Positions 1-8,528 of a stretch of DNA of 64,000 nucleotides are shown in pieces. The first letter of the stretch is position 1, and every line of letters begins with the position of its first letter. A program made the position numbers and the translations under genes. The notes under the pieces were generated by a model. It was not told the origin of the DNA. It saw only the letters and a program-made list of their open reading frames with translations, and searched no databases. This stretch comes from Palsa-504 sp963808315. GTDB lineage: Bacteria > Actinomycetota > Actinomycetes > Streptosporangiales > Streptosporangiaceae. The DNA lies in assembly GCA_963808315.1 (NCBI GenBank), contig CAWEFK010000027.1, positions 157,474 through 221,473 of the forward strand. The letters run 5' to 3'.

Positions 1-680
1 GTCGGGCTCCATCTCCTCGACCACGTCGGCGCTGCGCTCAAGGCCGAGGCCGGCCAGCAGCCGGATCTGGTCCTGTTCGGACATTTCCTCAAGCACATCG
101 GCCAGTTCCTCGTCGGCCAGGGCGGCGGCGATCTGGCTGCGCCGGCTCGGCGACATCCCCTCGACCGCGGCGGCGAGGTCGGCCGGCCGCATCTCGCGCA
201 GGCTGGCCAGCTGATCCCCAGCGGACCCGCCTGGAAGAGCTCGGGGTCCCGGTCCCACGGCACGATCGTCGTGCCCCGGTGCAGCAGGCCACGGCCCTGG
301 GTGACGGCGAAGGTGGAGACCTCCCAGCCGACCCGCTGCTGCTCGCAGGGGGCGATGGCGACATCGACGACGATCCCGGCCTTGGTCTGCCGGCCGTACA
401 GGTCGGAGGCCAGGATCTCCCCCGTCCGCCGGGTGAAGCGGCGCAGGTCCACGGTTCCGCCGCGCAGGTGCGCGCCGTCGATGGAGATCTCCGCGATCCG
501 GCCCAGGTTGACGAAGATGAGGCGCCGCTGCAACGTCACGACCAGCCCGAGCGCGCGGGGCGGTTCCGGGCCCGCGGCCGGCAGGATGACCACATCGCGG
601 ACCCGGCCGATGGTCATGCCCTCGCTGTCCAGCAGCGGGCGGCCCTTCAGCCGGGACGTGAATATCTGGCGGTCGGCCAT
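1..680 (-). pseudogene. PRC-barrel / MgtE N-terminal domain protein, frameshifted and cut by the window edge
   Basis: Translation from the ATG at 680 gives about 150 residues with a PRC-barrel domain (motif LLDSEGMTIGRVRDVV near residues 16-31) and a second PRC-like stretch. Near position 215-230 the frame breaks. The next frame continues with an MgtE N-terminal superhelix (LREMRPADLAAAVEGM, then LADEELADVLEEMSEQD) that runs off the window. Actinobacterial proteins of this layout are annotated as magnesium-transporter-like or CBS/MgtE-N regulators; no transport domain is visible here. One base lost or two gained near the GCTGGGGATCAG stretch would explain the break. It is divergent from the hyc operon. 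Confidence 0.7.
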
Positions 681-938
681 GATCCGGCGATCTCCCCTCC
701 CGCAGCTGCACCCCAACTGCACCATTATCGTTTCGTCCCGGCCGGAACGGACAACCGGGACGGCAGTGCTGATGGTGGCCCATGTGGCGAGGTGATGCCA
801 GGCGCCTTCGCGCCTGATCGACGGTGGCGTATATTTGGCGCTGGCGATGAAGCTCGCCCTAACCGTGCGGCGGCACCCGCGCTAATGGCTTCTACCCCTG
901 TTGGTGGCAATCATGCCGTGAGGGTAGGAGGCGTCATC
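681..938. promoter_or_regulatory. Divergent intergenic region between MgtE-N-like gene and hyc operon
   Basis: This 258-bp gap must hold promoters for both directions. A small hairpin with perfect 7-bp arms (CAGGCGC, loop CTTC, GCGCCTG) lies near 799-816 and an AT-rich patch (TATATTTGG) near 831. GGAGG at 927-931 is the ribosome site for hycD. In M. tuberculosis the equivalent operon is controlled by the ArsR-type regulator Rv0081; no homologue of it is present here. Confidence 0.4.
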
Positions 939-1889
939 GTGCCGGTTCCCGTTATCCAGCTCCTGCAGGTGCTGACGATCGCGCTGGGCGCGCCCGGCGT
1001 CAACGGCGTGATCGCCAAGGTGGAGGCACGGCTCCAGGGGCGCCGGGGACCGCGGGTGCGCCAGCCCTACTACGACCTGGCCAAGCTGTTCCGTAAGGAG
1101 GCGCTGGCCCCCGAGGGGGCGAGCTGGTTCTTCCTGGCCGCACCGCCGATCGCGGTGGCGGCCTACCTGACCATCCCGCTGCTGATCCCGGTGCTGACCA
1201 GCTACGGGCTGCCGCTCGGGTACATGGGCGACATCCTGGGCGGCGGGTTCCTGCTGTCGCTGGCCAGCTTCGTGATCGCCACCGCCGCGCTGGCGACCGG
1301 CAGCCCGTACGCGCAGCTCGGCTCGAGCCGGGCCAAGACGTTCTCGGCCGTCACCGAGCCGGTGGTGCTGTTCGTGGTGTTCACCGTGGCCCTGCTGACG
1401 GGCACCGACCTGCCGTATGCGCTCGCGGCGACCGTCCGGTCCAGCGCCGGGCAGGTCATCCGCCCGGCGCACCTGCTCGCGGCGGCCGCGCTGTTCATGG
1501 TGATCCTGCACGAGACCGGCCGGATCCCGGTGGAGACGCACACCGGGACCAACGAGTTCGGCATGATCGAGGAAGCCAGGAGCTTCGAGCATTCCGGCCC
1601 GTTCCTGGCGCTGCTCAAGTGGGGCAGCGAGCTCAAGCAGCTGATCCTGTACACGATCCTGGCCGACGTGTTCCTGGCGCCCTGGGGTTTGGCGTCCAGC
1701 CAGCACCTCGACTCGGTGGTGCTGGCCATCGCGGCGCTGCTGGCCAAGGCCTGCGTGGTCGGCTGCGTGGTCGCGGTGATCGACAACTCCTTCGCCAAGC
1801 TGCGCCTGTTCAAGATCACCGAGTTCGTGGCGGGCGCCTTCCTGCTCGCCGTGCTCGGCGTGTTCACGCTGTACCTGGGGGGCGGGTGA
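939..1889 (+). CDS. hycD: HycD/HyfC/NuoH-like membrane subunit of hydrogenase-related complex
   Basis: A 316-residue polytopic membrane protein of the NuoH/HyfC family. In group 4 hydrogenases and complex I this subunit anchors the peripheral redox arm and forms part of the ion path. Visible family features are the N-terminal PGVNGVIAKVEARLQGRRGP stretch, the loop LHETGRIPVETHTGTNEFGMIEEA (acid-rich, as in HyfC and NuoH), and about eight hydrophobic segments. The GTG at 939 is chosen because GGAGG lies eight bases upstream; an upstream in-frame extension has no coding character. It overlaps hycP by one base. Gene order hycD-hycP-hycQ-hycE matches M. tuberculosis Rv0084-Rv0087. Confidence 0.9.
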   Translation: MPVPVIQLLQVLTIALGAPGVNGVIAKVEARLQGRRGPRVRQPYYDLAKLFRKEALAPEGASWFFLAAPPIAVAAYLTIPLLIPVLTSYGLPLGYMGDILGGGFLLSLASFVIATAALATGSPYAQLGSSRAKTFSAVTEPVVLFVVFTVALLTGTDLPYALAATVRSSAGQVIRPAHLLAAAALFMVILHETGRIPVETHTGTNEFGMIEEARSFEHSGPFLALLKWGSELKQLILYTILADVFLAPWGLASSQHLDSVVLAIAALLAKACVVGCVVAVIDNSFAKLRLFKITEFVAGAFLLAVLGVFTLYLGGG

Positions 1890-2587
1890 TGGACCCGGTG
1901 CGGGCGCCCGGCGTCTACGAGGGCGCGGCCAACGTGATCGCCGCGGTGATGCTGCTGCTTGAGTTCGGCATGCTGCGCCAGGCGCTGGTCCGGGACCAGG
2001 TCCGGCTTTATGCGGCGCAGTCCGCGCTGATCTCGGTGCTGGCGATCGTGATCGCCGCGGACCGGAACCTGCCTGGCCTGTACGCGCTGGCGGGGCTGTC
2101 CGCGGCGCTGAAGGTGGTGGCGGTCCCGCTGGTGCTGCGCCGTCTGTTCCGCCGCTTCGGCCTGGACGAGGAGGAAACCACCGGCGTGGCGGGCAGCAAC
2201 ACGCTGAGCCCCGCCACCGCGGTGCTGGCCGGGATCGTGCTGGCCGCGTTCGGGTTCTTCTGCTTCGGGGCGCTCGGCCTCCACGGGCCCGCCCCGACGA
2301 CCGCCCCCGCCCTCGCGCTCTCGCTGGCGGCCGCCATGGTGCTGGTCTCCTTCGGGCTGATGATCGTGCGCCGCGACGTCGCGTCCCAGGCCATCGGGTT
2401 CTTCTCGCTGGAGAACGCGATCTCGCTGGCGTCGCTGGTGGTGGCGTCCGGGCTGCCGCTGATCCTGGCCACCGCGTTCCTGTTCGACCTGCTGGTGGCG
2501 GTGGTGGTGTTCGGGATGCTGATCCGGGCCCATCACTCCCGGTCCGAGTCGCTGTCCACGGCCGACCTGACCAAGCTGCAGGGGTGA
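1889..2587 (+). CDS. hycP: HycP/HyfE-like small membrane subunit
   Basis: A 232-residue membrane protein of the HyfE family, which resembles a NuoK-like core with additional helices. Around seven hydrophobic segments are visible, with the motif GFFSLENAISLASLVVASG near residues 170-190, where HyfE and NuoK carry a conserved Glu (here the E of SLENA). The start ATG overlaps the hycD stop (TGATG), so translation is probably coupled. It sits between hycD and hycQ in a tight operon. No frameshift is seen. Confidence 0.88.
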   Translation: MDPVRAPGVYEGAANVIAAVMLLLEFGMLRQALVRDQVRLYAAQSALISVLAIVIAADRNLPGLYALAGLSAALKVVAVPLVLRRLFRRFGLDEEETTGVAGSNTLSPATAVLAGIVLAAFGFFCFGALGLHGPAPTTAPALALSLAAAMVLVSFGLMIVRRDVASQAIGFFSLENAISLASLVVASGLPLILATAFLFDLLVAVVVFGMLIRAHHSRSESLSTADLTKLQG

Positions 2588-2591
2588 CCCG

Positions 2592-4070
2592 GTGATCGCC
2601 GTCATACTCGCCCTGCTGATCGTCCCGCTGGCGGCGGCGATCGCCTGCGCGTTGCTGCCCGCCAGGGGCGCCCCGGCGGTCACCGTGACCTCGGGCATCA
2701 CGTCCTTCTGGCTCGTTCTCGCGCTGGTCCCCGCGGCTACCCACCGGGACCTGAACTACCTGTCCTACCTGCGGGTCGACGCGCTGAGTGAGATCTTCCT
2801 GCTGGCCACGGGCTTCTTGTACGGTGCCGTCGCGGTGTACTCGGCCGGGTACCTCCGGCACCACGACTGCGACCAACCGGACCGCTACGCGAGGCGCTTC
2901 TACACCGGCCTCAACCTGTTCGGCTGGGCGATGCTGGCCGCGCCGGTCATGGGCAGCCTGGCGCTGCTGTGGATCGCGGTGGAAATCACCACGGTCGTCT
3001 CGGCGCTGCTTGTCGCGATCGAGGACACTGACGGCGCCGCCGAAGCCGCCTGGAAGTACGTGCTGATCGCCAGCGCCGGACTCGGCCTGGCCCTGCTCGC
3101 GACGGTGTTCGCCTACTTCGCCGGATCCCAGCTGCTCGGTGAGCACTACAACCTCGCCATCGGCCCGCTGATCCAGACCGCCGCGCACCTGCCGCACACC
3201 CCGGTACGGCTCGCCTTCATGCTGGCCCTGCTCGGCTACGGCACCAAGGTCGGTTTCTTCCCGGTGCACACCTGGCTGCCTGACGCGCACTCCGAGGCGC
3301 CCACGCCGGTCTCCGCCCTGCTGTCCGGGTCGCTGCTCGCGACCAGCTTCTACGCCATCCTGCGGTTTTACCAGGTGGCCGCGGCCAACCTGGGCAGCAG
3401 CTTCCCGCGGGCGGCGCTGCTGGCCTTCGGGGTGGCCTCGCTGCTGCTGGCCGCGCTGTACGTGTTCGGCCAGCGGGACATCAAGCGGCTGCTCGCCTAC
3501 TCCAGCGTGGAGCACATGGGCATCTTGGCCATCGGGGTGAGCTTCGGCGCCCCGGTGGCGCTGGCCGGCGTCCTGCTGCACGTGCTGGCGCACGCCGCCG
3601 CCAAGGGGAACGCGTTCATGGGGGCGGGCGTGTTCACCGTGAAGTTCGGCACCAAGCAGATCTCCGCGCTGGCCGGCGGCCTGGACGTGCTGCCGTGGAG
3701 CGGCCCGTTGTTCCTGCTCGCCGTCTTCGCGCTGTCCGCGATGCCGCCGTCGGGCATCTTCCGCAGCGAGTTCCAGATCGTCTACGGAGGCCTGAGCTCG
3801 GGCCATGACGCGGCCGCGGCGTTCCTGGTCGCGGGCGTCACCGTGGTGTTCTTCGGCCTGACCGCCTCGACCACCCGGATGCTGTTCACCCCGGCCGACA
3901 TCCCCAAAACTCCCGCGGCCCGGGCGCTGACGCGCAGCGAGCCAAGCGCCGCGATGGTGGTCCCGGTGGTGGCCGGTGTCGTCGTCCTGCTCATCCTCGG
4001 CCTGCATCCGCCCGGTGAGCTCACTCACCTGATCGCACGCGCCGTCACCCAGCTGGGGACGACACGATGA
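2592..4070 (+). CDS. hycQ: HycQ/HyfF-like proton-antiporter-type membrane subunit
   Basis: A 492-residue polytopic protein of the NuoL/M/N and HyfF (Mrp antiporter) family. It keeps the residues expected of an ion pump: a Glu in a membrane helix (LLWIAVEITTVVS), a Lys in WKYVLIASAG, the signature GYGTKVGFFPVHTWLPDAH followed by SEAPTPVSALLSG, and the later Lys/His helix (AHAAAKGNAFMG). It starts at GTG 2592, four bases after the hycP stop. The intact pump motifs contrast with the loss of metal ligands in the redox subunits downstream (4067-6303). It overlaps hycE by four bases (ATGA). Confidence 0.92.
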   Translation: MIAVILALLIVPLAAAIACALLPARGAPAVTVTSGITSFWLVLALVPAATHRDLNYLSYLRVDALSEIFLLATGFLYGAVAVYSAGYLRHHDCDQPDRYARRFYTGLNLFGWAMLAAPVMGSLALLWIAVEITTVVSALLVAIEDTDGAAEAAWKYVLIASAGLGLALLATVFAYFAGSQLLGEHYNLAIGPLIQTAAHLPHTPVRLAFMLALLGYGTKVGFFPVHTWLPDAHSEAPTPVSALLSGSLLATSFYAILRFYQVAAANLGSSFPRAALLAFGVASLLLAALYVFGQRDIKRLLAYSSVEHMGILAIGVSFGAPVALAGVLLHVLAHAAAKGNAFMGAGVFTVKFGTKQISALAGGLDVLPWSGPLFLLAVFALSAMPPSGIFRSEFQIVYGGLSSGHDAAAAFLVAGVTVVFFGLTASTTRMLFTPADIPKTPAARALTRSEPSAAMVVPVVAGVVVLLILGLHPPGELTHLIARAVTQLGTTR

Positions 4071-5506
4071 CCGGCACGATCATGGCGCCGGGCGTGCCAG
4101 CGCTCTGGGACGACCTCGAATCCAGGGTCCAGCGGGGGGACAGGTTCGCCGGCCTGTTCGCGACCAGGCCGGCCGAGGCAGAGCCGCTGACGCTGTGCGC
4201 GCACGTGGCGACGGCAGGCGGCGTCGACACGCTGGAAGCGCCGCTGCCGCCCGGCGCGGGAAGCTATCCCGCGCTCACCCCGCGGCTGGGTGCGGCGTTC
4301 TGGTACGAGCGCGAGATCCACGACGCTTTCGGCGTCGTGCCGGAAGGCCATCCCCGGCTGGCGCCGCTGGTCCGGCCCGGCGGGCCGGAAACGCCCGCTC
4401 TGCCCAGGCACGTCAGCGGTTACGGCATGTTCACGATCCCGCACGGCCCGGTCCGCTCCGGGGTCCTGGAATCCATCGAGTACCTGGTCGAGACGCCGGG
4501 CGAGGCCATACCGCACCTGAACATGCGGGTGTTCTACAAGCACCGCGGCGTGGCGGCCCGGTTCGCCGGGATGACGCCCGCCGACGCCGTGCTGCTGGCC
4601 GAGCGCGCCGAGGGCATCGCGTCGGTTGCGCACGCCCTGGCGTTCAGCCACGCGGTCGAGCAGATCGCCGGCTGCGAGCCGCCCCTCACCGCGCAGCTGG
4701 CCCGGGTGCTGCACGCCGAGCTCGAGCGGATCGCGAACCACCTCGACGTCGCGGTCAGGCTCGCCGACGCGGCCGGGCTCGCGGTGGCCACGGCCCGGTT
4801 CGCCCTGCACAAGGAACGGGTGATGCGCCTGGTCAGCAGGCTGTGCGGCACCCGGTTCGGCCGCGGTGTGGTGGTGCCGGGCGGGGTCAGCGCGGTGCCG
4901 ACGCTGCCGCCGACCCAGCTCCGCGCCGAACTCGACCGGCTGGCCAAGCCGATCGCCGCCGACACGGCCGCGCTGATGGCGACGTCCTCGTTCCTGGACC
5001 GGCTCCGCGGCACCGGACCGCTGACCCCCGAGCGCGCCCGGCAGCACGGGGCCCTTGGCCCGATCGGCCGGGCCGCCGGGTTCGCCGACGACGCCCGCCT
5101 GGCCCGCCCCTACGACGCGTACCTGGTGCTCGCCGTGCCGCCGGCCAGGCCGCATGCCCGCGGTGACGCGCTGGCCCGGCTGCGGGTGCGATGGGACGAA
5201 GTGGACTCCTCGTTCCGCCTGCTCCGGCAGGTCGCCGATCAATTTTCGGCCGAACGGCCGCCGGCTATCCCACGCATTCCCTGCGAGCCCCCAAGTGGAC
5301 GCGCGGTGGGCTGGGCCGAGGCCCCGCAGGGTGAGGTCCTGTACGACGTGAGCATCGAGGCCTGCCGCATCACCCGCTGCCACCCCAGGTCCGCGTCGTT
5401 CCACAACCTGGTGCTGATGCATGAGGTCTTCACCGGCGACATCCTGACCGACTTCCCGTTCATCGAGGCCAGCTTCGGCCTGTCGGTCGCGGGGGTGAGC
5501 CTGTGA
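4067..5506 (+). CDS. hycE: HycE/HyfG-like large subunit lacking Ni-binding cysteines
   Basis: A 479-residue fusion of a NuoC-like N-terminus (YEREIHDAFGVVPEGHPRLAPL, about residues 80-101) and a NuoD/[NiFe]-hydrogenase large-subunit body. In real group 4 hydrogenases the first Ni motif reads ERxCGxC. Here residues 179-186 read ERAEGIAS, so both cysteines are replaced (E182, A185). The C-terminal DPCxxC motif is replaced by SFGLSVAG (about 469-476), and the protein ends there with no cleavable tail. Hydrogen activation at a NiFe site is therefore not expected. This places it with hydrogenase-related (Ehr/Hyc-like) complexes. Tight operon position: ATGA overlaps on both sides. Confidence 0.9.
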   Translation: MTGTIMAPGVPALWDDLESRVQRGDRFAGLFATRPAEAEPLTLCAHVATAGGVDTLEAPLPPGAGSYPALTPRLGAAFWYEREIHDAFGVVPEGHPRLAPLVRPGGPETPALPRHVSGYGMFTIPHGPVRSGVLESIEYLVETPGEAIPHLNMRVFYKHRGVAARFAGMTPADAVLLAERAEGIASVAHALAFSHAVEQIAGCEPPLTAQLARVLHAELERIANHLDVAVRLADAAGLAVATARFALHKERVMRLVSRLCGTRFGRGVVVPGGVSAVPTLPPTQLRAELDRLAKPIAADTAALMATSSFLDRLRGTGPLTPERARQHGALGPIGRAAGFADDARLARPYDAYLVLAVPPARPHARGDALARLRVRWDEVDSSFRLLRQVADQFSAERPPAIPRIPCEPPSGRAVGWAEAPQGEVLYDVSIEACRITRCHPRSASFHNLVLMHEVFTGDILTDFPFIEASFGLSVAGVSL

Positions 5507-6303
5507 GCATCTGGGTGCTCCGCGGCCTGCGCGACGGCGTCGTCACCACCCGCTGGCCGGCCAGGCCCGACGACTACGCCGAAGCCTGGCGCGGTGCCGC
5601 GCGCCCGCGGCCCGGGGGTGCCGGTCCAGACCTCGATACCGTGGCGGCGCTCTGCCCGACCGGGGCCATCTCTGTCACCGCGGACACCGTCCGCCTCGAC
5701 CAGGGCACATGCATCCTGTGCGGCCGGTGCGTGGCGCAGCGGCCCGACGTCTTCGCCTGGTCCCGCGGTGCGACGGGTCCGGGCGCGGCCGCGCTGCGAC
5801 GGGAAGCGCTGATCGTGCCGGAAGCCGCGGAGACCGACGAGGCGATCGAGGCGGCCCGGGCCCGGCTGCGGGAGCGGACCGCCGCGCTGCGCCGCAGCGT
5901 GCACATCCGGCACGTGGACGCCGGGTCGGACGGCAGCGAGGAGTGGGAGATCCAGGCCCTGCTCGGCCCCGTTTACGACATTCACCGGCTCGGGGTGTTC
6001 TTCACCGCGAGCCCGCGGCACGCCGACGTGCTGCTGGTCACCGGCGCGGGGGCGCGCGGCATGGCCGTCCCGCTGCGCACCACCTACGACGCGATGCCGG
6101 ATCCGAAGGTCGTCATCGCGGTCGGCACCGACGCCGTCAGCGGCGGCCTGCTCGGCCAGAGCGAGACGACCACCGGAGGAATTGCCGCCACCGTGCCGGT
6201 TGACGTCTGGCTCGCCGGGTCTCCGCCATCGCCGTTCGGCATCATTAATGCGCTGCTTGTCGCGGTCGGGAAGCTGGCCGACGGCGGGAGGGGGTCGCGG
6301 TGA
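5503..6303 (+). CDS. Ferredoxin-NuoB-like small subunit without proximal-cluster cysteines
   Basis: A 266-residue protein. The N-terminus has one ferredoxin-like cluster set: C51 in LCPTGAI and C70/C73/C76 in CILCGRC. Residues 131-256 are a NuoB/HyfI-type domain (RRSVHIRHVDAG, SPRHADVLLVTGAG, AVPLRTTYDAMPDPKVVIAVG). The four cysteines that bind the N2-type [4Fe-4S] cluster in this family are all replaced: GSDGSEEWEI instead of GSCxGCExEI (D143, E146), GTDA (D210) and AGSPP (S240). Overall fold residues are kept, so this is not random decay. The nearest named relative by gene order is M. tuberculosis Rv0082. ATGA overlaps join it to hycE and the next gene. Confidence 0.88.
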   Translation: MSIWVLRGLRDGVVTTRWPARPDDYAEAWRGAARPRPGGAGPDLDTVAALCPTGAISVTADTVRLDQGTCILCGRCVAQRPDVFAWSRGATGPGAAALRREALIVPEAAETDEAIEAARARLRERTAALRRSVHIRHVDAGSDGSEEWEIQALLGPVYDIHRLGVFFTASPRHADVLLVTGAGARGMAVPLRTTYDAMPDPKVVIAVGTDAVSGGLLGQSETTTGGIAATVPVDVWLAGSPPSPFGIINALLVAVGKLADGGRGSR

Positions 6304-8416
6304 GCGGGCTGTTCGCGGCGGGGCTGATCCTGCTGGCCGTGGCCGCCGCCGCGGACCTGGCCGGCGGCCGGGTCGCGCGGTTCATGGGCTCGGGGCCGTT
6401 GTATCTGCTCGGCGCGGCCGGCTCGGCGTGCCTGGCCACCCTCGGCGGGTTCGCGCTGACCGGGCGGTCCGTGCAGCTCGGCGTGGGCGGCTGGCTCGGC
6501 CAGCCGGTGCCCGGCCAGCCGACCGCGGGACTGGCCGCCGACCGGCTGTCCGGGCTGTTCCTGGCCATGGCGTTCGGCGCGGCCGTCCCGGTCTCGGTGG
6601 CCTTTGCTGCTTTCCCGGGCTGCCCGCCCCCCCGTACCCCCCGCCGGCTCGGCGCGAGCTACGCGCTGGCGCTCGGTTCGGTCGCGGTGATCATGACGGG
6701 GCGGGACGCGTTCACCGTGCTGTTCGGCTGGGAGGGGCTGACGCTGGCCTTCTACCTGCTGGCCGGGTCGCAGCGGCACAAGCCGGGACGGGCCGCCGCG
6801 GGCCAGATCACCTTCGCGTTCGGCAAGCTCAGCGGGGCCGCGCTGCTGATCGGGCTGCTGCTGCTGGCCGCCCGGTCGCACTCGATCGCGCTGGCGTCGT
6901 TCGCGCGGGTGCCCGGCGGCGCGGCCCGGACCACCGCGCAGGCGCTGCTGCTGGCCGGGTTCGCGGTCAAGGCCGGGCTGGTGCCGTTCCAGATCTGGCT
7001 GCCGCGCGGCTATTCCGCGGCGCCGGGCCCGGCCCGGGCGATCATGGCCGGGGTGCGCGTCAACGTCGCCTTCTACGGCATGTGGCGCACGCTGGCGCTG
7101 CTCGGGCGCGCGCCGGGCTGGCTGGCGGGCGGGGTGCTCGTGCTGGGCGCGCTGATCGGCGCTGCTCGGCATCGCCCACGCGGCGGTGCAGAACCGGCTG
7201 TCCCGGGTGATCGCCTACTCCAGCATCGAGAACAGCGGGCTGATCGTGACCGGGTTCGGCATCGCGCTGACCGGCGCGGCGGTCGGGGACCGGCGCGCTG
7301 GTCGCGGCCGGGCTGCTGGCCGCGACGCTGCAGCTAGTGGCGCACACGGCGGCCAAGTCACTGCTGTTCACCTCGGTGGCCGGGATCGAGGCCGCGGCGG
7401 GCGAGCGACGATCTGGAGGGCCTGCGCGGCCGGGCGCGGCGGACGCCGTGGAGCGGCTTCGGCCTGGCCGTCGGCTCGGTGACCCTGGCGGGCCTGCCGC
7501 CGACGGCGGGCTTCGTGTCCGAGTGGTTCCTGCTCGAGTCGCTGATGCAGCAGTTCCGGGTGCCGGGCCTCGGCTACCGGCTCGTCCTGGCGCTGGCCGG
7601 CGCGGCGGTCGCGCTGACCGCCGGCTTCGCCGGCGTGACGTTCGTCCGCCTCGTCGGCCTGGTCGTGCCTACGGCCAGGGGACGTTCCCTCCAGAGCCTT
7701 CCGCGGACGGGGGGGCCTTCGCGCTCAGCGGGACCCCCGGGGCGGGGCCGGACGGGCGGCGGTGCTGGTGCTCTCGGCCTGCTGCCTGGGCTGGCGGCGG
7801 TGACCCCGCTGGAGATCAGGGTGCTCGCCGCCGGGCTGACGCCGGATGTCCCGGCGCGCTGACGAAGGGCGCGCTGAAGTCCCCGTGGGTGCTGCAGCCG
7901 GTGTTCGAGGGGTTCTCGATCCTGTCGCCGTCGTGGCTGTGGGTCGGGATGCCCGTGATGCTCCTTCTCGTCGTGCTGTTCGCCTGGCCGTGTCCGGCCG
8001 GCGGCTGCTGCGGGTGCGCCGGGTCCCGGCCTGGCGTTCGGCCACGATCGGCGTCGACGGGGCGGACTCCTACACCGCCTTCGGTTACGCCAACCCGAGC
8101 CGCCGGGTGCTCGCGGGCGTCCTGCACACCCGCTCCGAGGTGCGGCAGGTCATGCTGGAGGACGACGGCACGACGGCGGCGCCGGCGCGCCGGACCGGCC
8201 CGACCGGGGAGGAGAGCGGCCAGGCCGCGCACCTGCAGTACGCCTCCGACGTGGTGCGAGGTGGTGGAGGCCTACCTGTACCGGCCCGTGTTCCGGGCGT
8301 TCACGTCGGTCGTGGTGGTCGCGAAACGACTCCAGTCCGGCCGTCTCGACGCGTACCTGGCCTACATGCTGATCGCCCTGGTCGCGATCATCGCCGTGGT
8401 GACGGCCCTGGCCTGA
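6300..8416 (+). pseudogene. NuoL/HyfB-like (Rv0083-type) antiporter subunit, multiply frameshifted
   Basis: Segments of one NuoL/HyfB-like protein are spread over all three frames. The first 286 residues are continuous (FGWEGLTLAFYLLAGSQ; FAVKAGLVPFQIWLPRGYS). Breaks follow near 7161 (a base missing in GGCGCTGCTC), 7286 (an extra G in GGGG), 7402, 7660-7780, 7855, 7990 and 8262. Homology resumes after each break: NRLSRVIAYSSIENSG, LVAHTAAKSLLFTSVAG, GLPPTAGFVSEWFLLE, and finally YLYRPVFRAFTSVVVVAK with two C-terminal hydrophobic stretches. At least seven indels in 1.3 kb, after five intact genes of the same operon, mean either a badly assembled patch or a recently dead gene. If real, the complex lacks one pump subunit. 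Confidence 0.8.
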
Positions 8417-8528
8417 CGTGTTCCCTCGGCCGCGCTCAGGCGCGACTTCGGCTCGCCGCTCACGGCGTTGGCCCTCGTCTCGATGACCGTACCGCTCTTC
8501 CGACAGCTTCGCTGGGCGGAACCCTGCA

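Noticed and set aside
882..4028. 1048-codon open frame on the minus strand opposite the hyc genes
   Set aside because: It is Arg/Gln/Gly-rich with no recognisable domain, and is the antisense shadow of hycD, hycP and hycQ, which have clear homology on the plus strand. Long antisense frames are expected at this GC content.
939..8416. Ordinary respiratory complex I (nuo) operon
   Set aside because: No NuoA, E, F, G, I, J or N genes. HyfE-like and HyfF-like subunits and gene order fit the hyc/hydrogenase-related type.
939..8416. Functional H2-evolving group 4 hydrogenase
   Set aside because: The Ni and proximal-cluster cysteines are absent, and no hydrogenase maturation genes (hyp) are in the window.
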